Shown piece by piece: positions 38,027 through 45,204 of a stretch of DNA of 45,204 bases. Made by a program: the position numbers and the translations under genes. Position 1 is the stretch's first letter. Every line of letters starts with the position of its first letter. The notes beneath the pieces were generated by a model, which did not search any database, was not told the origin of the DNA, and saw only the letters and a program-made list of their open reading frames with translations. The stretch covers positions 1 through 45,204 of the forward strand of contig JAEELO010000105.1 in NCBI GenBank assembly GCA_016282705.1, written 5' to 3'. Source of the DNA: Candidatus Gastranaerophilales bacterium (GTDB lineage: Bacteria > Cyanobacteriota > Vampirovibrionia > Gastranaerophilales > Gastranaerophilaceae).

Positions 38027-38249
38027 CTTACTTTCATCAGGTACTTAATTTTTACTTTACGCATGCTTATCAATAACATTAAAACATTAAAATATATTTT
38101 TTGTCATTTGTTTGCCATAAAAATGAAATTTAATGAAACAATACTTAATTTTTTATAATTTAAAATACACAGAAAGTTTGATTGTAATATATAAAAAAAA
38201 ATGTTAATATTTGTAATAAGTTATTATTATATCTGGGAAATGGTGCACA

Positions 38250-39149
38250 ATGAATATTACAGATGAACAATTAAATAAACTGTTTGAACTTGCTTCAATG
38301 CAAGATAAACTGAACGGAAAGGAAATAACAGCGGGCGATATTTCTGAAGCTTTAATTGCTATAGAAAGAAAAATATATTCTTTTTCTGCGGAAATAAAAA
38401 TAGATTCTCTTGCCGATAAAAAAATACTTATAGCAGATGATTTAGAATTGTCTATATATCAATTAAGTACTGTTTTAAAAAGAATAGGTATAAATCCGAG
38501 AATAGCAAGACATAAAGAAGAAGCATTGTCAGAACTTCAAAAGGCACAATTTGACTGTGTAATAATTGATTTATTTATTCCTGACAGTTCGGACGGACTT
38601 GACTTAATTCAAGCAGCAGTAAAAAGAAGAGAAGAAATCGGTTCTGCCGGAAAAATTGTTGTTATATCAGGGACAGATGACACTTCATTAATTGATAAAT
38701 GTTATGAAACGGGTGCTGATTTTTATATACAAAAAGATAAAGATTGGCATACAAAATTGCTTAAATACTTAAGTACTTCTTTCCAAGCCGATAAAAATGT
38801 TGCATTTACTAAATATGTAATAAATAACAATATTGTTGCATATACATTAAACAGATTTAATGAATCAAAAGTATTTGAATCAATAATTCAAAATATAAAT
38901 TCAGCAATATATACAGGCATAAAACATGTATTGTTTGATTTAAGGAAAATTACAAATTTTGATTCCGATAATGCATATATTTTTGCAGACATATACAAAA
39001 CCTGTGCCGAAAACGGAGGAAAATTCGTTCTTGTAAATCCGTCTATGGAAATCAAAGAGGCATTATCAACCGCATATTTGGAAGATATAATACCTTATGA
39101 AACTTCAGTAGAAGGAGCTGTATCTAAAATATTAAGTACGGAAAATTAA
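38250..39149 (+). CDS. response regulator with C-terminal STAS-like domain (REC-STAS fusion)
   Basis: 299 residues. A short helical N-terminus (1-50) precedes a receiver domain (about 57-178) with the acidic pair D63/D64, phospho-acceptor D107 (VIIDLFIPD), S140/T142 and K162. The C-terminal part (about 188-298) has the fold pattern of STAS anti-sigma factor antagonists: HVLFDLRKITNFDSDNAYIF, with S239 where antagonists are usually phosphorylated, and CAENGGKFVLVNPS. The likely role is to couple a histidine kinase to a partner-switching (RsbW-type) pathway; no kinase or phosphatase is adjacent. The stop shares a TTAA with the stop of rpiB on the other strand. Confidence 0.8.
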   Translation: MNITDEQLNKLFELASMQDKLNGKEITAGDISEALIAIERKIYSFSAEIKIDSLADKKILIADDLELSIYQLSTVLKRIGINPRIARHKEEALSELQKAQFDCVIIDLFIPDSSDGLDLIQAAVKRREEIGSAGKIVVISGTDDTSLIDKCYETGADFYIQKDKDWHTKLLKYLSTSFQADKNVAFTKYVINNNIVAYTLNRFNESKVFESIIQNINSAIYTGIKHVLFDLRKITNFDSDNAYIFADIYKTCAENGGKFVLVNPSMEIKEALSTAYLEDIIPYETSVEGAVSKILSTEN

Positions 39150-39580
39150 CCTTCTATAAGGTTAACTCTTTTTAAATGTCTTTCAGCTTGAAATTCTGTT
39201 TCAAGCCATACTTTGCAGATATCTTTAGCAAGATATTCGCCGACTATGCGTTCCCCAAAACATAAAATATTGGCGTCATTATGCTGTCTTGATAATTTTG
39301 CCGAGGTTGTATCAGAACATACGACAGCACGAATTCCTTTTATTTTATTAGCGGTAATGGACATTCCTATGCCTGTTCCACAAATAAGAATTCCTCTCGA
39401 AAATTCTTTGTTTGCAACTTTATTAGCAACATCTTTTGCTATATACGGATAATCAAACGGTTCAGGAGAATTTACACCTGCATCGCAGACATCAAACCCC
39501 ATTTCTTCCAGAAATGTTATTATTTTGGATTTGAGATTAAATCCTGCGTGGTCAGAACCGATTATTATTTTTTTATCCAT
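39146..39580 (-). CDS. rpiB: ribose 5-phosphate isomerase B
   Basis: 144 residues. RpiB/LacAB family: KKIIIGSDHAGFNLK at the start, the phosphate and catalytic loop ICGTGIGMSITANKIKGIRA with the conserved Cys, then RQHNDANILCFGER. It interconverts ribose 5-phosphate and ribulose 5-phosphate in the pentose phosphate pathway. The ATG at 39578-39580 is chosen because AGGAG is about eight bases upstream and the protein then has the standard length; a longer frame from 39679 would add 33 unrelated residues. Confidence 0.95.
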   Translation of the reverse strand: MDKKIIIGSDHAGFNLKSKIITFLEEMGFDVCDAGVNSPEPFDYPYIAKDVANKVANKEFSRGILICGTGIGMSITANKIKGIRAVVCSDTTSAKLSRQHNDANILCFGERIVGEYLAKDICKVWLETEFQAERHLKRVNLIEG

Positions 39581-39601
39581 ATCTATTCTCCTAAATATAA
39601 T

Positions 39602-39630
39602 TATAGAATAATACATTTTTAGATTTGTTA
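39602..39630 (-). promoter_or_regulatory. candidate rpiB promoter
   Basis: On the minus strand TTGTAA is followed 17 bases later by TATTCT, with a TATAAT-like box (39599-39604 region) a few bases beyond. It lies roughly 25-50 bases before the rpiB start. This is weak support. Confidence 0.3.
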
Positions 39631-39714
39631 CAATTTTTAAAAAAAAATTTATAAAACTAGCATGTTTTTTCAAAATCATGTGTTTATAAATATGAGTAAG
39701 GACTAAGGATTATT

Positions 39715-40479
39715 ATGTCAGAAATTCCGCAAACTAATAATATTCCATATAATACATCGGCAGGAACGCCTTTGTATAATTATTCTAATGGTGCTGTAGT
39801 ACCTCAAATACAGCCTCAAACGGTTTCTGTCGGTACTCCTAATAATGCTCAAATATACAATTATCCTCAAACTTCAATATATCCCGGACAGCAACAACCT
39901 GCTTCGGGAGTTAACATATATATTTATAATCCGTCAGCAGTAGGGGGACCAACTGCAAATGCAACATATGGAGTTCAGGGACAAGTTCCCCAAACCGCAC
40001 CAATGGCGCAAACTCCTTTAGCACCTGCTAATAACGTACAGCCTCAACAATCAATGACTATAGCAAATACTCCAATAGGAGATGACGGAAAAGACGGAAA
40101 TTCAAAAAAGACAAAGAATATTGTTGAGTTAACAAATGATTATATTAAAACTCTGGAAAGCTATGTAAAGAGTGGCGATAAAAATATCAGAAGGAACGGT
40201 ATAAAAGAAATTATTAAACGTTTTGAAGAAGATGATTCAAGATATGACGATCCGGCATTAACGGCATTATTAAATATCGCGTTAATGGATCCTGATGCTT
40301 CAAACAGATTAATGGCAATGAGTGTAATTTCATCAGGCAGTGCTCACGGAGATAAAAATACGGTTGAGTTACTAACGAGATTACAAAGTTCTGATAAATT
40401 ATTCGGACAGGAAGCCGTAATGGCAAACAAAGCATTACTGAAAACTTCAGAAACGAGGTTGACAGTAAATAATAATTAA
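39715..40479 (+). CDS. unknown protein, Pro/Gln/Asn-rich N-terminus and HEAT-like C-terminus
   Basis: 254 residues with two halves. The first (about 1-130) is low complexity, rich in P, Q, N, T and Y (PQIQPQTVSVGTPNN; YIYNPSAVGGPTANATYG), without a signal peptide. The second (about 135-254) is alpha-helical with a HEAT-repeat look (DYIKTLESYVKSGDKNIRRN, then DPALTALLNIALMDPDASNR). AAGGA precedes the ATG by seven bases. The next gene follows after 32 bp with its own Shine-Dalgarno. No family is recognised; the disordered front and helical back suggest a scaffold protein. Confidence 0.6.
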   Translation: MSEIPQTNNIPYNTSAGTPLYNYSNGAVVPQIQPQTVSVGTPNNAQIYNYPQTSIYPGQQQPASGVNIYIYNPSAVGGPTANATYGVQGQVPQTAPMAQTPLAPANNVQPQQSMTIANTPIGDDGKDGNSKKTKNIVELTNDYIKTLESYVKSGDKNIRRNGIKEIIKRFEEDDSRYDDPALTALLNIALMDPDASNRLMAMSVISSGSAHGDKNTVELLTRLQSSDKLFGQEAVMANKALLKTSETRLTVNNN

Positions 40480-40511
40480 GAAGATAATAAAATAAGAAAA
40501 GTAAGGTAAAT

Positions 40512-41036
40512 ATGGCAGTTTCATTAGTAAAAATAGGTAAAGCAGTAGCAGGAGCGGCAAAGTCATTTGTGTCGGGAAGTCCGGTACAAGTTGGTTCAAG
40601 AATATTAGGTGCTGCAACTGCTGCAAGTCTTGTATATGATTCACATATTAACGGAAGAGAACGGGCATATTCATTAGATGAAGTTGCATCAGGCGACAGA
40701 CTGATGAATATGAACAGACAGTATATGCAATCGAACAGTTCAAGTGCAACTGTCTCCCAATTAAAGAAAGGTTTCTTCTACGGGCAAATGGCATCACCTT
40801 GTTTCCATTTCTGGACGAAAATAAAAGGATATGCACAAGGTTTCGGTCAAACCGTAATTAATAATTTACCAAGAATTGGTTTATGTGCGGCAACTTTACT
40901 TGGAATGAAGAGTGGAAATAAAGCATTAAAGACTGCAGGTACCGTAGCAGGCGGACTGCTTGCTGCAGATTGGGTAAGAACACTTGCTGTAGATGTATTG
41001 GGCATCGGCTCTAAGAGCAAAGACAGATATTATTAA
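40512..41036 (+). CDS. unknown 174-residue protein with Gly/Ala-rich hydrophobic stretches
   Basis: An Ala/Gly/Ser-rich N-terminal part (VKIGKAVAGAAKSFVSGSP; ILGAATAASLVYD), a polar middle (about 50-95) and a second hydrophobic Gly/Ala-rich region (about 120-155, AGGLLAADW) that could contact membranes. AAGTAAGG lies before the ATG. It shares an operon with the preceding 254-residue gene. No family recognised, and no signal peptide is obvious. Confidence 0.6.
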   Translation: MAVSLVKIGKAVAGAAKSFVSGSPVQVGSRILGAATAASLVYDSHINGRERAYSLDEVASGDRLMNMNRQYMQSNSSSATVSQLKKGFFYGQMASPCFHFWTKIKGYAQGFGQTVINNLPRIGLCAATLLGMKSGNKALKTAGTVAGGLLAADWVRTLAVDVLGIGSKSKDRYY

Positions 41037-41110
41037 TAAAAAAATATAACTCTAGTGGCTAGGTATAAATAGCCAGATGATTAATTTAATGAAAATAATG
41101 ATTGTTCTAA

Positions 41111-41143
41111 TATAATTCTGTACTCAGAGAGTACAGACTTTTT
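41111..41143 (+). promoter_or_regulatory. TATAAT box followed by a 9-bp palindrome upstream of the response regulator
   Basis: TATAAT at 41111-41116 is followed at once by TCTGTACTC-AGA-GAGTACAGA (41117-41137) and CTTTTTA. The perfect 9-bp inverted repeat with T-run could end the upstream operon as a terminator, or, sitting at the start site of the regulator message, act as an operator. The two readings cannot be separated here. Confidence 0.5.
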
Positions 41144-41167
41144 AATATCAGAGAGAAAGGCTGCGTA

Positions 41168-41851
41168 ATGTCAGAAACATTAGAACAAAAATCATTGGTA
41201 AAAGTTGTAATAGTAGAAGATTATAAACTTACAAGGATAGGATTAAAGTCTACACTGAATGAATACGAACATATAGATGTAGTTGGGGAAGCAGAAGATG
41301 CAAATGAAGGCATTGAGCTGATTAAAAAATTAGAACCGGATGTCGTATTAATGGATTTAGGATTGCCTGGCATGAACGGTTTAGAAGCGACCATAAAAGT
41401 AAAAGACTTGGGATTGAAAACAAAAATAATCATTTTAACTTCACATGAGCGCGGAGAAGAAGTTATAGCCGCATTAGGTGCAGGTGCAAATGCGTACTGT
41501 TTAAAAGATATTTCACCCGAGACATTATCTTTAGTAATTAAAAATGTGGCAGAAGGTGCTTGCTGGGTAGATTCAGGAGTTTCCTCCGCTGCATTAAATT
41601 TCTTTCCCAGACCGGAAAATGTATCATTAGTTCAATCAAACAATGTTCAAGATGCAAGAGCGCAGTTAACGGAAAGAGAACTTGAGGTATTGAAACATCT
41701 TGTAAACGGTAAAAGTAATACCGAAATTGCAAAAGAATTAATAGTCAGTGTTCATACTGCAAAGGCGCATGTATGTAGTATATTGCAAAAGCTGTGTGTA
41801 GATGACAGGGTTCAAGCTGCTGTAAAAGCAATAAAAGAAAATATTATTTAA
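41168..41851 (+). CDS. NarL/LuxR-family response regulator
   Basis: 227 residues. The receiver domain (about 10-128) has E17/D18, phospho-acceptor D63 (VVLMDLGLPGMNG), T91 and K113. The LuxR-type helix-turn-helix follows (about 165-222, LTERELEVLKHLVNGKSNTE; VHTAKAHVCSILQKL). It should be a DNA-binding activator driven by phosphorylation. No sensor kinase is adjacent, so it is an orphan. AGAGAGAAAGG lies before the ATG. The palindrome at 41117-41137 in its leader is a candidate autoregulatory site. Confidence 0.92.
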   Translation: MSETLEQKSLVKVVIVEDYKLTRIGLKSTLNEYEHIDVVGEAEDANEGIELIKKLEPDVVLMDLGLPGMNGLEATIKVKDLGLKTKIIILTSHERGEEVIAALGAGANAYCLKDISPETLSLVIKNVAEGACWVDSGVSSAALNFFPRPENVSLVQSNNVQDARAQLTERELEVLKHLVNGKSNTEIAKELIVSVHTAKAHVCSILQKLCVDDRVQAAVKAIKENII

Positions 41852-41898
41852 TAAGCAAAAAAAATATTCAGGGGATTTTCATAGTATGGGTATATATT

Positions 41899-42375
41899 AT
41901 GAAAATTTCTTGTGTTAATACAAATAATATAAATTTTAGAGCAAGATATAAAACGGAAGATGTTTTAATGCTTGCAACAAAGTGTACTTATAAAGACAGA
42001 GATACGGATAAAATAATAAAAAGTTTAACAGGAATAGATATGTATTCTGATGAATTTAGAAAATCCGTTTCATCTGATGAAAATTATGTACTTGTGACAT
42101 TCGCATTAGAAGATGTTTGCGAGAACAAAGTAATAGAGCAAGTTCCTCAACTTGGAGAAGCCAGAAAACAATATATAAAAGAGTTGAAAAATCTGGTTAG
42201 CAGAGAATCCAGAACTAAATGGATTGAAGAACAAAAGAAAAAATTCGGCAAAACAATGGAATTGAAGCCATTTACGGTAACAAGAGAAGAAATTAAAAAA
42301 GCATATAATAACTGGGTAGAAATAGTAGAAGAGTCGCAGCATAAGTTATGGGAGATAAGCCATAAAAAATCCTAA
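41899..42375 (+). CDS. unknown protein with N-terminal NNINF motif
   Basis: 158 residues. It begins MKISCVNTNNINFRARYKTE; the NNINF piece matches the NNISF near the start of the 746-residue metallopeptidase. The remainder is charged and helical (KRDTDKI-like, EELKNLVSRESRTKWIEEQ, KKAYNNWVEIVEESQ), with no signal peptide, catalytic motif or membrane segment. The start region has no ideal Shine-Dalgarno (AGGGGA is about 28 bases away). It lies 47 bp after the response regulator. I do not recognise a family beyond the N-terminal motif. Confidence 0.6.
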   Translation: MKISCVNTNNINFRARYKTEDVLMLATKCTYKDRDTDKIIKSLTGIDMYSDEFRKSVSSDENYVLVTFALEDVCENKVIEQVPQLGEARKQYIKELKNLVSRESRTKWIEEQKKKFGKTMELKPFTVTREEIKKAYNNWVEIVEESQHKLWEISHKKS

Positions 42376-42432
42376 TGTATAAATAGGTACTTTACAATTA
42401 AAATCTTTTTTATTAATATAATGATACGTAAC

Positions 42433-42519
42433 GGAGGAGTGCCGGAGCGGTTGATCGGAGCGGTCTTGAAAACCGTCGTACGTGCGAGCGTACCGTGGGT
42501 TCGAATCCCACCTCCTCCT
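42433..42519 (+). tRNA. tRNA-Ser (anticodon TGA)
   Basis: All arms are readable. Acceptor GGAGGAG pairs with CTCCTCC; the D-arm is CCG...CGG; the anticodon stem GCGGT/ACCGT has the loop CTTGAAA with anticodon TGA; the long class II variable arm is GTACG-TGCGAG-CGTAC; the T-arm is GTGGG-TTCGAAT-CCCAC. CCA is not encoded. The discriminator base is T (42519), whereas tRNA-Ser normally has G there. A T-rich stretch follows. Confidence 0.95.
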
Positions 42520-42599
42520 ATTTTTAAAATCTCTTTTTAGTTACTTTGGTATGAAAAAATCCCCAAAAGGAAAGTTTATATAAGGCTTAATTACATATT

Positions 42600-44387
42600 A
42601 TGACACATTATTTAAGCAGTTTATTTTTTATAGTTTTATTTTACGGGATTTGTTTATATGCATTTTTACAGGGAAATACTATAGACTTTGTAAAAAAAGT
42701 ATATAAAAGTTTATCTTTATGGCATAAACTGGGAATTATAATTACGATTATATTATCTCTGGTGCTTACCGTATATTGGAAAAAACAAGATCAATTTATA
42801 TATTTTTGGGATATTGCTGCATATTGGGATTATTCCATAAACACTATGAAAGATGTTTTTTCAAATAGTTTTTTCGATATTATTCGGAATCTTATATATT
42901 CTATTAACAATGAAGAATTTAACATTTTCTTACCTCATGTAATATCTTTACCTTTAAAATTGTTTGGATATTCATATATAAAATATATTTTAATTAATCA
43001 AATAATGTTTTTGATTCCTGCTTTAATTGTACAAGTATTAACCATTTTAAAAATGCAGGATAATACTGACGGTAAATATGGAAATTTGTTTGTTCTGTTA
43101 TTTATTTTATCAGTTATGTTTCCTGCAAATTATTATGCTTTATATTACGGATATATAGATATTGCATATTTATTACCTTTTTCTATTTTGATATATATTT
43201 TTTTAAATTTTGATATAAAAAAATATTCTTTTTCGCAAAGTAGTGCAATAGGGCTTCTTTTCCTTCTTTCTTGGATATCAAGAAGATATACCATTTTCTT
43301 TATAATTGGCTATGTTATAGCATTTTTCCTAAAGGCTATAGTTGAATATATAAAAGTTAAAAATAAACAAGTTTTAATAAATATATTCTTTAATATATTA
43401 ACAATGGGTATTTTTAGTTTATTAATATTATTGATATTATTCCCTAATTTTATTAGCAGAGTATTTACGACAAATTATATGGAGATGTATAGTGCATATA
43501 ATAGTTCACTACTATATAAAATTAATGAATTATCATTGAGTTATAGTTATTTGTATATTTTCATAGCTTTATTTGTAGGTTTATGTAGTATATCTATTTA
43601 TAATCTTTTTGTAAAACAAATATATATACTAGTTTTAATAATTTCAGAGCTTTTCATATTTTCTTTATATGAAGTAATGGGACCTCATCATAGATTGATT
43701 CTGAGTATTCCTATATCTATAATTGTTTTATCCGTTTTTATTATAAAAATTTCAGGTATTCATCCTACATTAAAAAAAATTATAAATATTATACAAATAA
43801 TATGTGTATTGTTTTATGTTCTGAATTTTCATTATTCATATATTCAAAAACCACAATATGTAATAGATGCTAAAATTTTTTCAGCAAAATATAATCCTTT
43901 AATACGCAATGATATCCCAACAATAAAAGAAATAGTTAATTATATAAATAGTAAGCCAAATAAAAATTTTTATACAACTGCTAGTGGGTGGGGATTGAAT
44001 TTTAGTATATTATGTAGTGCAAAAATGCCAATAGTAAAAATAGCTAGCCCAAATTTAATGAGTTCATCTGATGTGGATTTATGGCATGGTTTCTCTAATA
44101 ATTTTTTAAAAGCAGATTATATAATTGCTACAAATCCGACAGAAACGCATCTGAAAAAGGGTCAAGAAGTAATTATATATTTAAATGAAAGTGTAATAAA
44201 CTCTGATTCATATATCGGTCAACATTATAAATTGATAAAAACATTTGATTTAGATAATAATGTAAAAGCATTAATATATGAAAAAATCAGTGAATATACC
44301 CAAGAAGATTTAGATCAAATAAAGCAACACTATACCGAATTATATCCAAATCACAATGAATTATTCGCAGATAGAATACATTTATAG
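42600..44387 (+). CDS. polytopic membrane protein, GT-C-like glycosyltransferase candidate
   Basis: 595 residues with about eleven hydrophobic segments in the first 410, then a soluble C-terminal part (about 430-595) with ATNPTETHLKKGQEVIIYLN. The first loop has FWDIAAYWDYSINTM, with Asp and aromatic residues of the kind used by GT-C enzymes (PMT/ArnT-type) to bind a dolichyl- or undecaprenyl-linked sugar, but no clear family match is seen. The start lacks a close Shine-Dalgarno. It stands alone between tRNA-Ser and a convergent GT8 gene, a likely surface-glycan region. Confidence 0.65.
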   Translation: MTHYLSSLFFIVLFYGICLYAFLQGNTIDFVKKVYKSLSLWHKLGIIITIILSLVLTVYWKKQDQFIYFWDIAAYWDYSINTMKDVFSNSFFDIIRNLIYSINNEEFNIFLPHVISLPLKLFGYSYIKYILINQIMFLIPALIVQVLTILKMQDNTDGKYGNLFVLLFILSVMFPANYYALYYGYIDIAYLLPFSILIYIFLNFDIKKYSFSQSSAIGLLFLLSWISRRYTIFFIIGYVIAFFLKAIVEYIKVKNKQVLINIFFNILTMGIFSLLILLILFPNFISRVFTTNYMEMYSAYNSSLLYKINELSLSYSYLYIFIALFVGLCSISIYNLFVKQIYILVLIISELFIFSLYEVMGPHHRLILSIPISIIVLSVFIIKISGIHPTLKKIINIIQIICVLFYVLNFHYSYIQKPQYVIDAKIFSAKYNPLIRNDIPTIKEIVNYINSKPNKNFYTTASGWGLNFSILCSAKMPIVKIASPNLMSSSDVDLWHGFSNNFLKADYIIATNPTETHLKKGQEVIIYLNESVINSDSYIGQHYKLIKTFDLDNNVKALIYEKISEYTQEDLDQIKQHYTELYPNHNELFADRIHL

Positions 44388-44411
44388 CTAATAAAGAATT
44401 GAGGATTATTT

Positions 44412-45204
44412 CTATAAATTAGAATCTGAAAATTGCTCAAAAATTTTATCTATTTTTTTATTTATTGCTTTGATATCAGCATCAAGCTCTATAATTTTTT
44501 TATTAATGCTTTTTATTCTGTTGTCATATAACCTGTTATCTATGGAAATTTCTGATATAGTGGTACGAATTGTACCTAAATCAACACTAGTGGTGTTAAA
44601 ATTATCATATAGTTCTTTAAAATTTAAATAATTTTGCCAATATGAATATTCATTTCCCAAAGAAGTATTTTTTTTAAATGTTTCATTAATGTTGTTAATA
44701 AAGATATATGGCAAAAATTTATAATATTTGTTTCTCCAAGGTGACTTTTTGTAGTATTCTCTGTATAGATTTGTATATTCCACATTGCAATTTGCCATCC
44801 ACGGTTTTTTTGCAGTTGCAAAATGTATTATTACAGGATTTTTTTTAGCTTCTTTATATTCTTTTTTATCGTATGGAGAGGGAATAGAATAATCAATTAT
44901 TTCTTGAAAATTATATTTAGGATGTAAATATTTAATCTTTGATTTTAATACCAAATTTAAAACATCTTGATCATTATGTACTAATTTAAAAGTAGGATTT
45001 TTTAAATAATCAAACAATTTTTTTTCAATATTGTCTTCTTCCCACTTTTTAGCATTTATTAACATTATACCTGCATTTATGTATTCTTGTTGATTTTTTA
45101 ACTTAAGTCTCTTCTTATGAATATAACTTGATATTTCAGGTACACCTGCTATATAATATTTATCTATATCTATTTTATACAATTCGGAAATATCTTTATT
45201 AACA
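44412..45204 (-). CDS. glycosyltransferase family 8 protein, 5' end cut by window edge
   Basis: The frame is open to the window edge; the visible part begins VNKDISELYKIDIDKYYIAG, which in GT8 enzymes lies just after the DxD metal site, so that site and the first strands are outside the window. Visible GT8 features are NAGIMLINAKKW, then HNDQDVLNLVL and PVIIHFATAKKPW, the C-terminal His motif. A helical tail (about the last 70 codons, SINKKIIELDADIKAINKKI) forms a coiled coil. GT8 enzymes transfer hexoses or hexuronic acids to LPS or other glycans; the sugar is unknown. A TTG inside the frame at 45182 should not be taken as the start. Confidence 0.85.
   Translation of the reverse strand, partial: VNKDISELYKIDIDKYYIAGVPEISSYIHKKRLKLKNQQEYINAGIMLINAKKWEEDNIEKKLFDYLKNPTFKLVHNDQDVLNLVLKSKIKYLHPKYNFQEIIDYSIPSPYDKKEYKEAKKNPVIIHFATAKKPWMANCNVEYTNLYREYYKKSPWRNKYYKFLPYIFINNINETFKKNTSLGNEYSYWQNYLNFKELYDNFNTTSVDLGTIRTTISEISIDNRLYDNRIKSINKKIIELDADIKAINKKIDKIFEQFSDSNL

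Noticed and set aside
39581-39679. N-terminal extension of rpiB
   Set aside because: A strong Shine-Dalgarno sits before the internal ATG, and the family starts at that Met.
41050-41076. Hairpin TGGCTA/TAGCCA as a terminator
   Set aside because: It has only six pairs with no T-run on the plus strand; the stronger palindrome at 41117 explains termination better.

Overview
The window is a very AT-rich chromosomal segment of a bacterium with an outer membrane. Lipid A kinase (lpxK), an ADP-heptose-type glycosyltransferase, an Mla/MCE phospholipid transporter and a Slt-type lytic transglycosylase all point to a diderm cell. The standard code is used, because TGA ends lpxK. Two otherwise unrelated proteins begin with a short 'NNINF/NNISF' motif that I associate from memory with gut Gastranaerophilales (Vampirovibrionia/Melainabacteria, the non-photosynthetic relatives of Cyanobacteria). 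That assignment is an inference; no search was run. No phage, IS transposase, CRISPR array or rRNA was seen.

Region 1 (1-9.1 kb): a minus-strand run gyrB - TPR protein - diguanylate cyclase - lytic transglycosylase, closed by a terminator at about 130-167. It is followed by a plus-strand histidine phosphatase and a minus-strand zupT plus small membrane protein pair. Region 2 (9.1-17.8 kb): a lone type II secretion F/PilC protein, then a minus-strand block mtaB - oppF-like - mlaE - mlaF - mlaD - lpxK - glycosyltransferase 9, which is mostly about building and maintaining the outer membrane.

Region 3 (17.8-31.8 kb) is the unusual part. A 746-residue protein with helical repeats and a C-terminal HETGH...EFVAE zinc-peptidase signature reads leftward. 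After a 700-bp intergenic region full of inverted repeats and a possible structured RNA, five consecutive plus-strand genes encode acidic proteins of 466-1520 residues. All carry one N-terminal EF-hand-like loop and none has a signal peptide. Four share a homologous N-terminal domain of about 110 residues; three of the five are joined to the same kind of short beta-rich module, and two share helical C-terminal modules. I know of no named system of this kind.

Region 4 (31.8-45.2 kb): a GT-C-like membrane protein, an unknown 176-residue protein, a purine permease of the NCS2/AzgA type coupled to an orphan solute-binding protein and a membrane-anchored unknown, a REC-STAS fusion, rpiB, two unknown lineage-type proteins, an orphan NarL-type response regulator, a second NNINF protein, tRNA-Ser(TGA), another GT-C-like membrane protein and a GT8 glycosyltransferase cut by the window edge.

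Genes are packed tightly. Stops overlap between convergent genes (10329-10345, 39146-39149), and several neighbours are joined by TAATG or ATGA. At least five genes lack a Shine-Dalgarno sequence and have a TATAAT/TAAAAT box 6-7 bases before ATG, which suggests leaderless transcripts.
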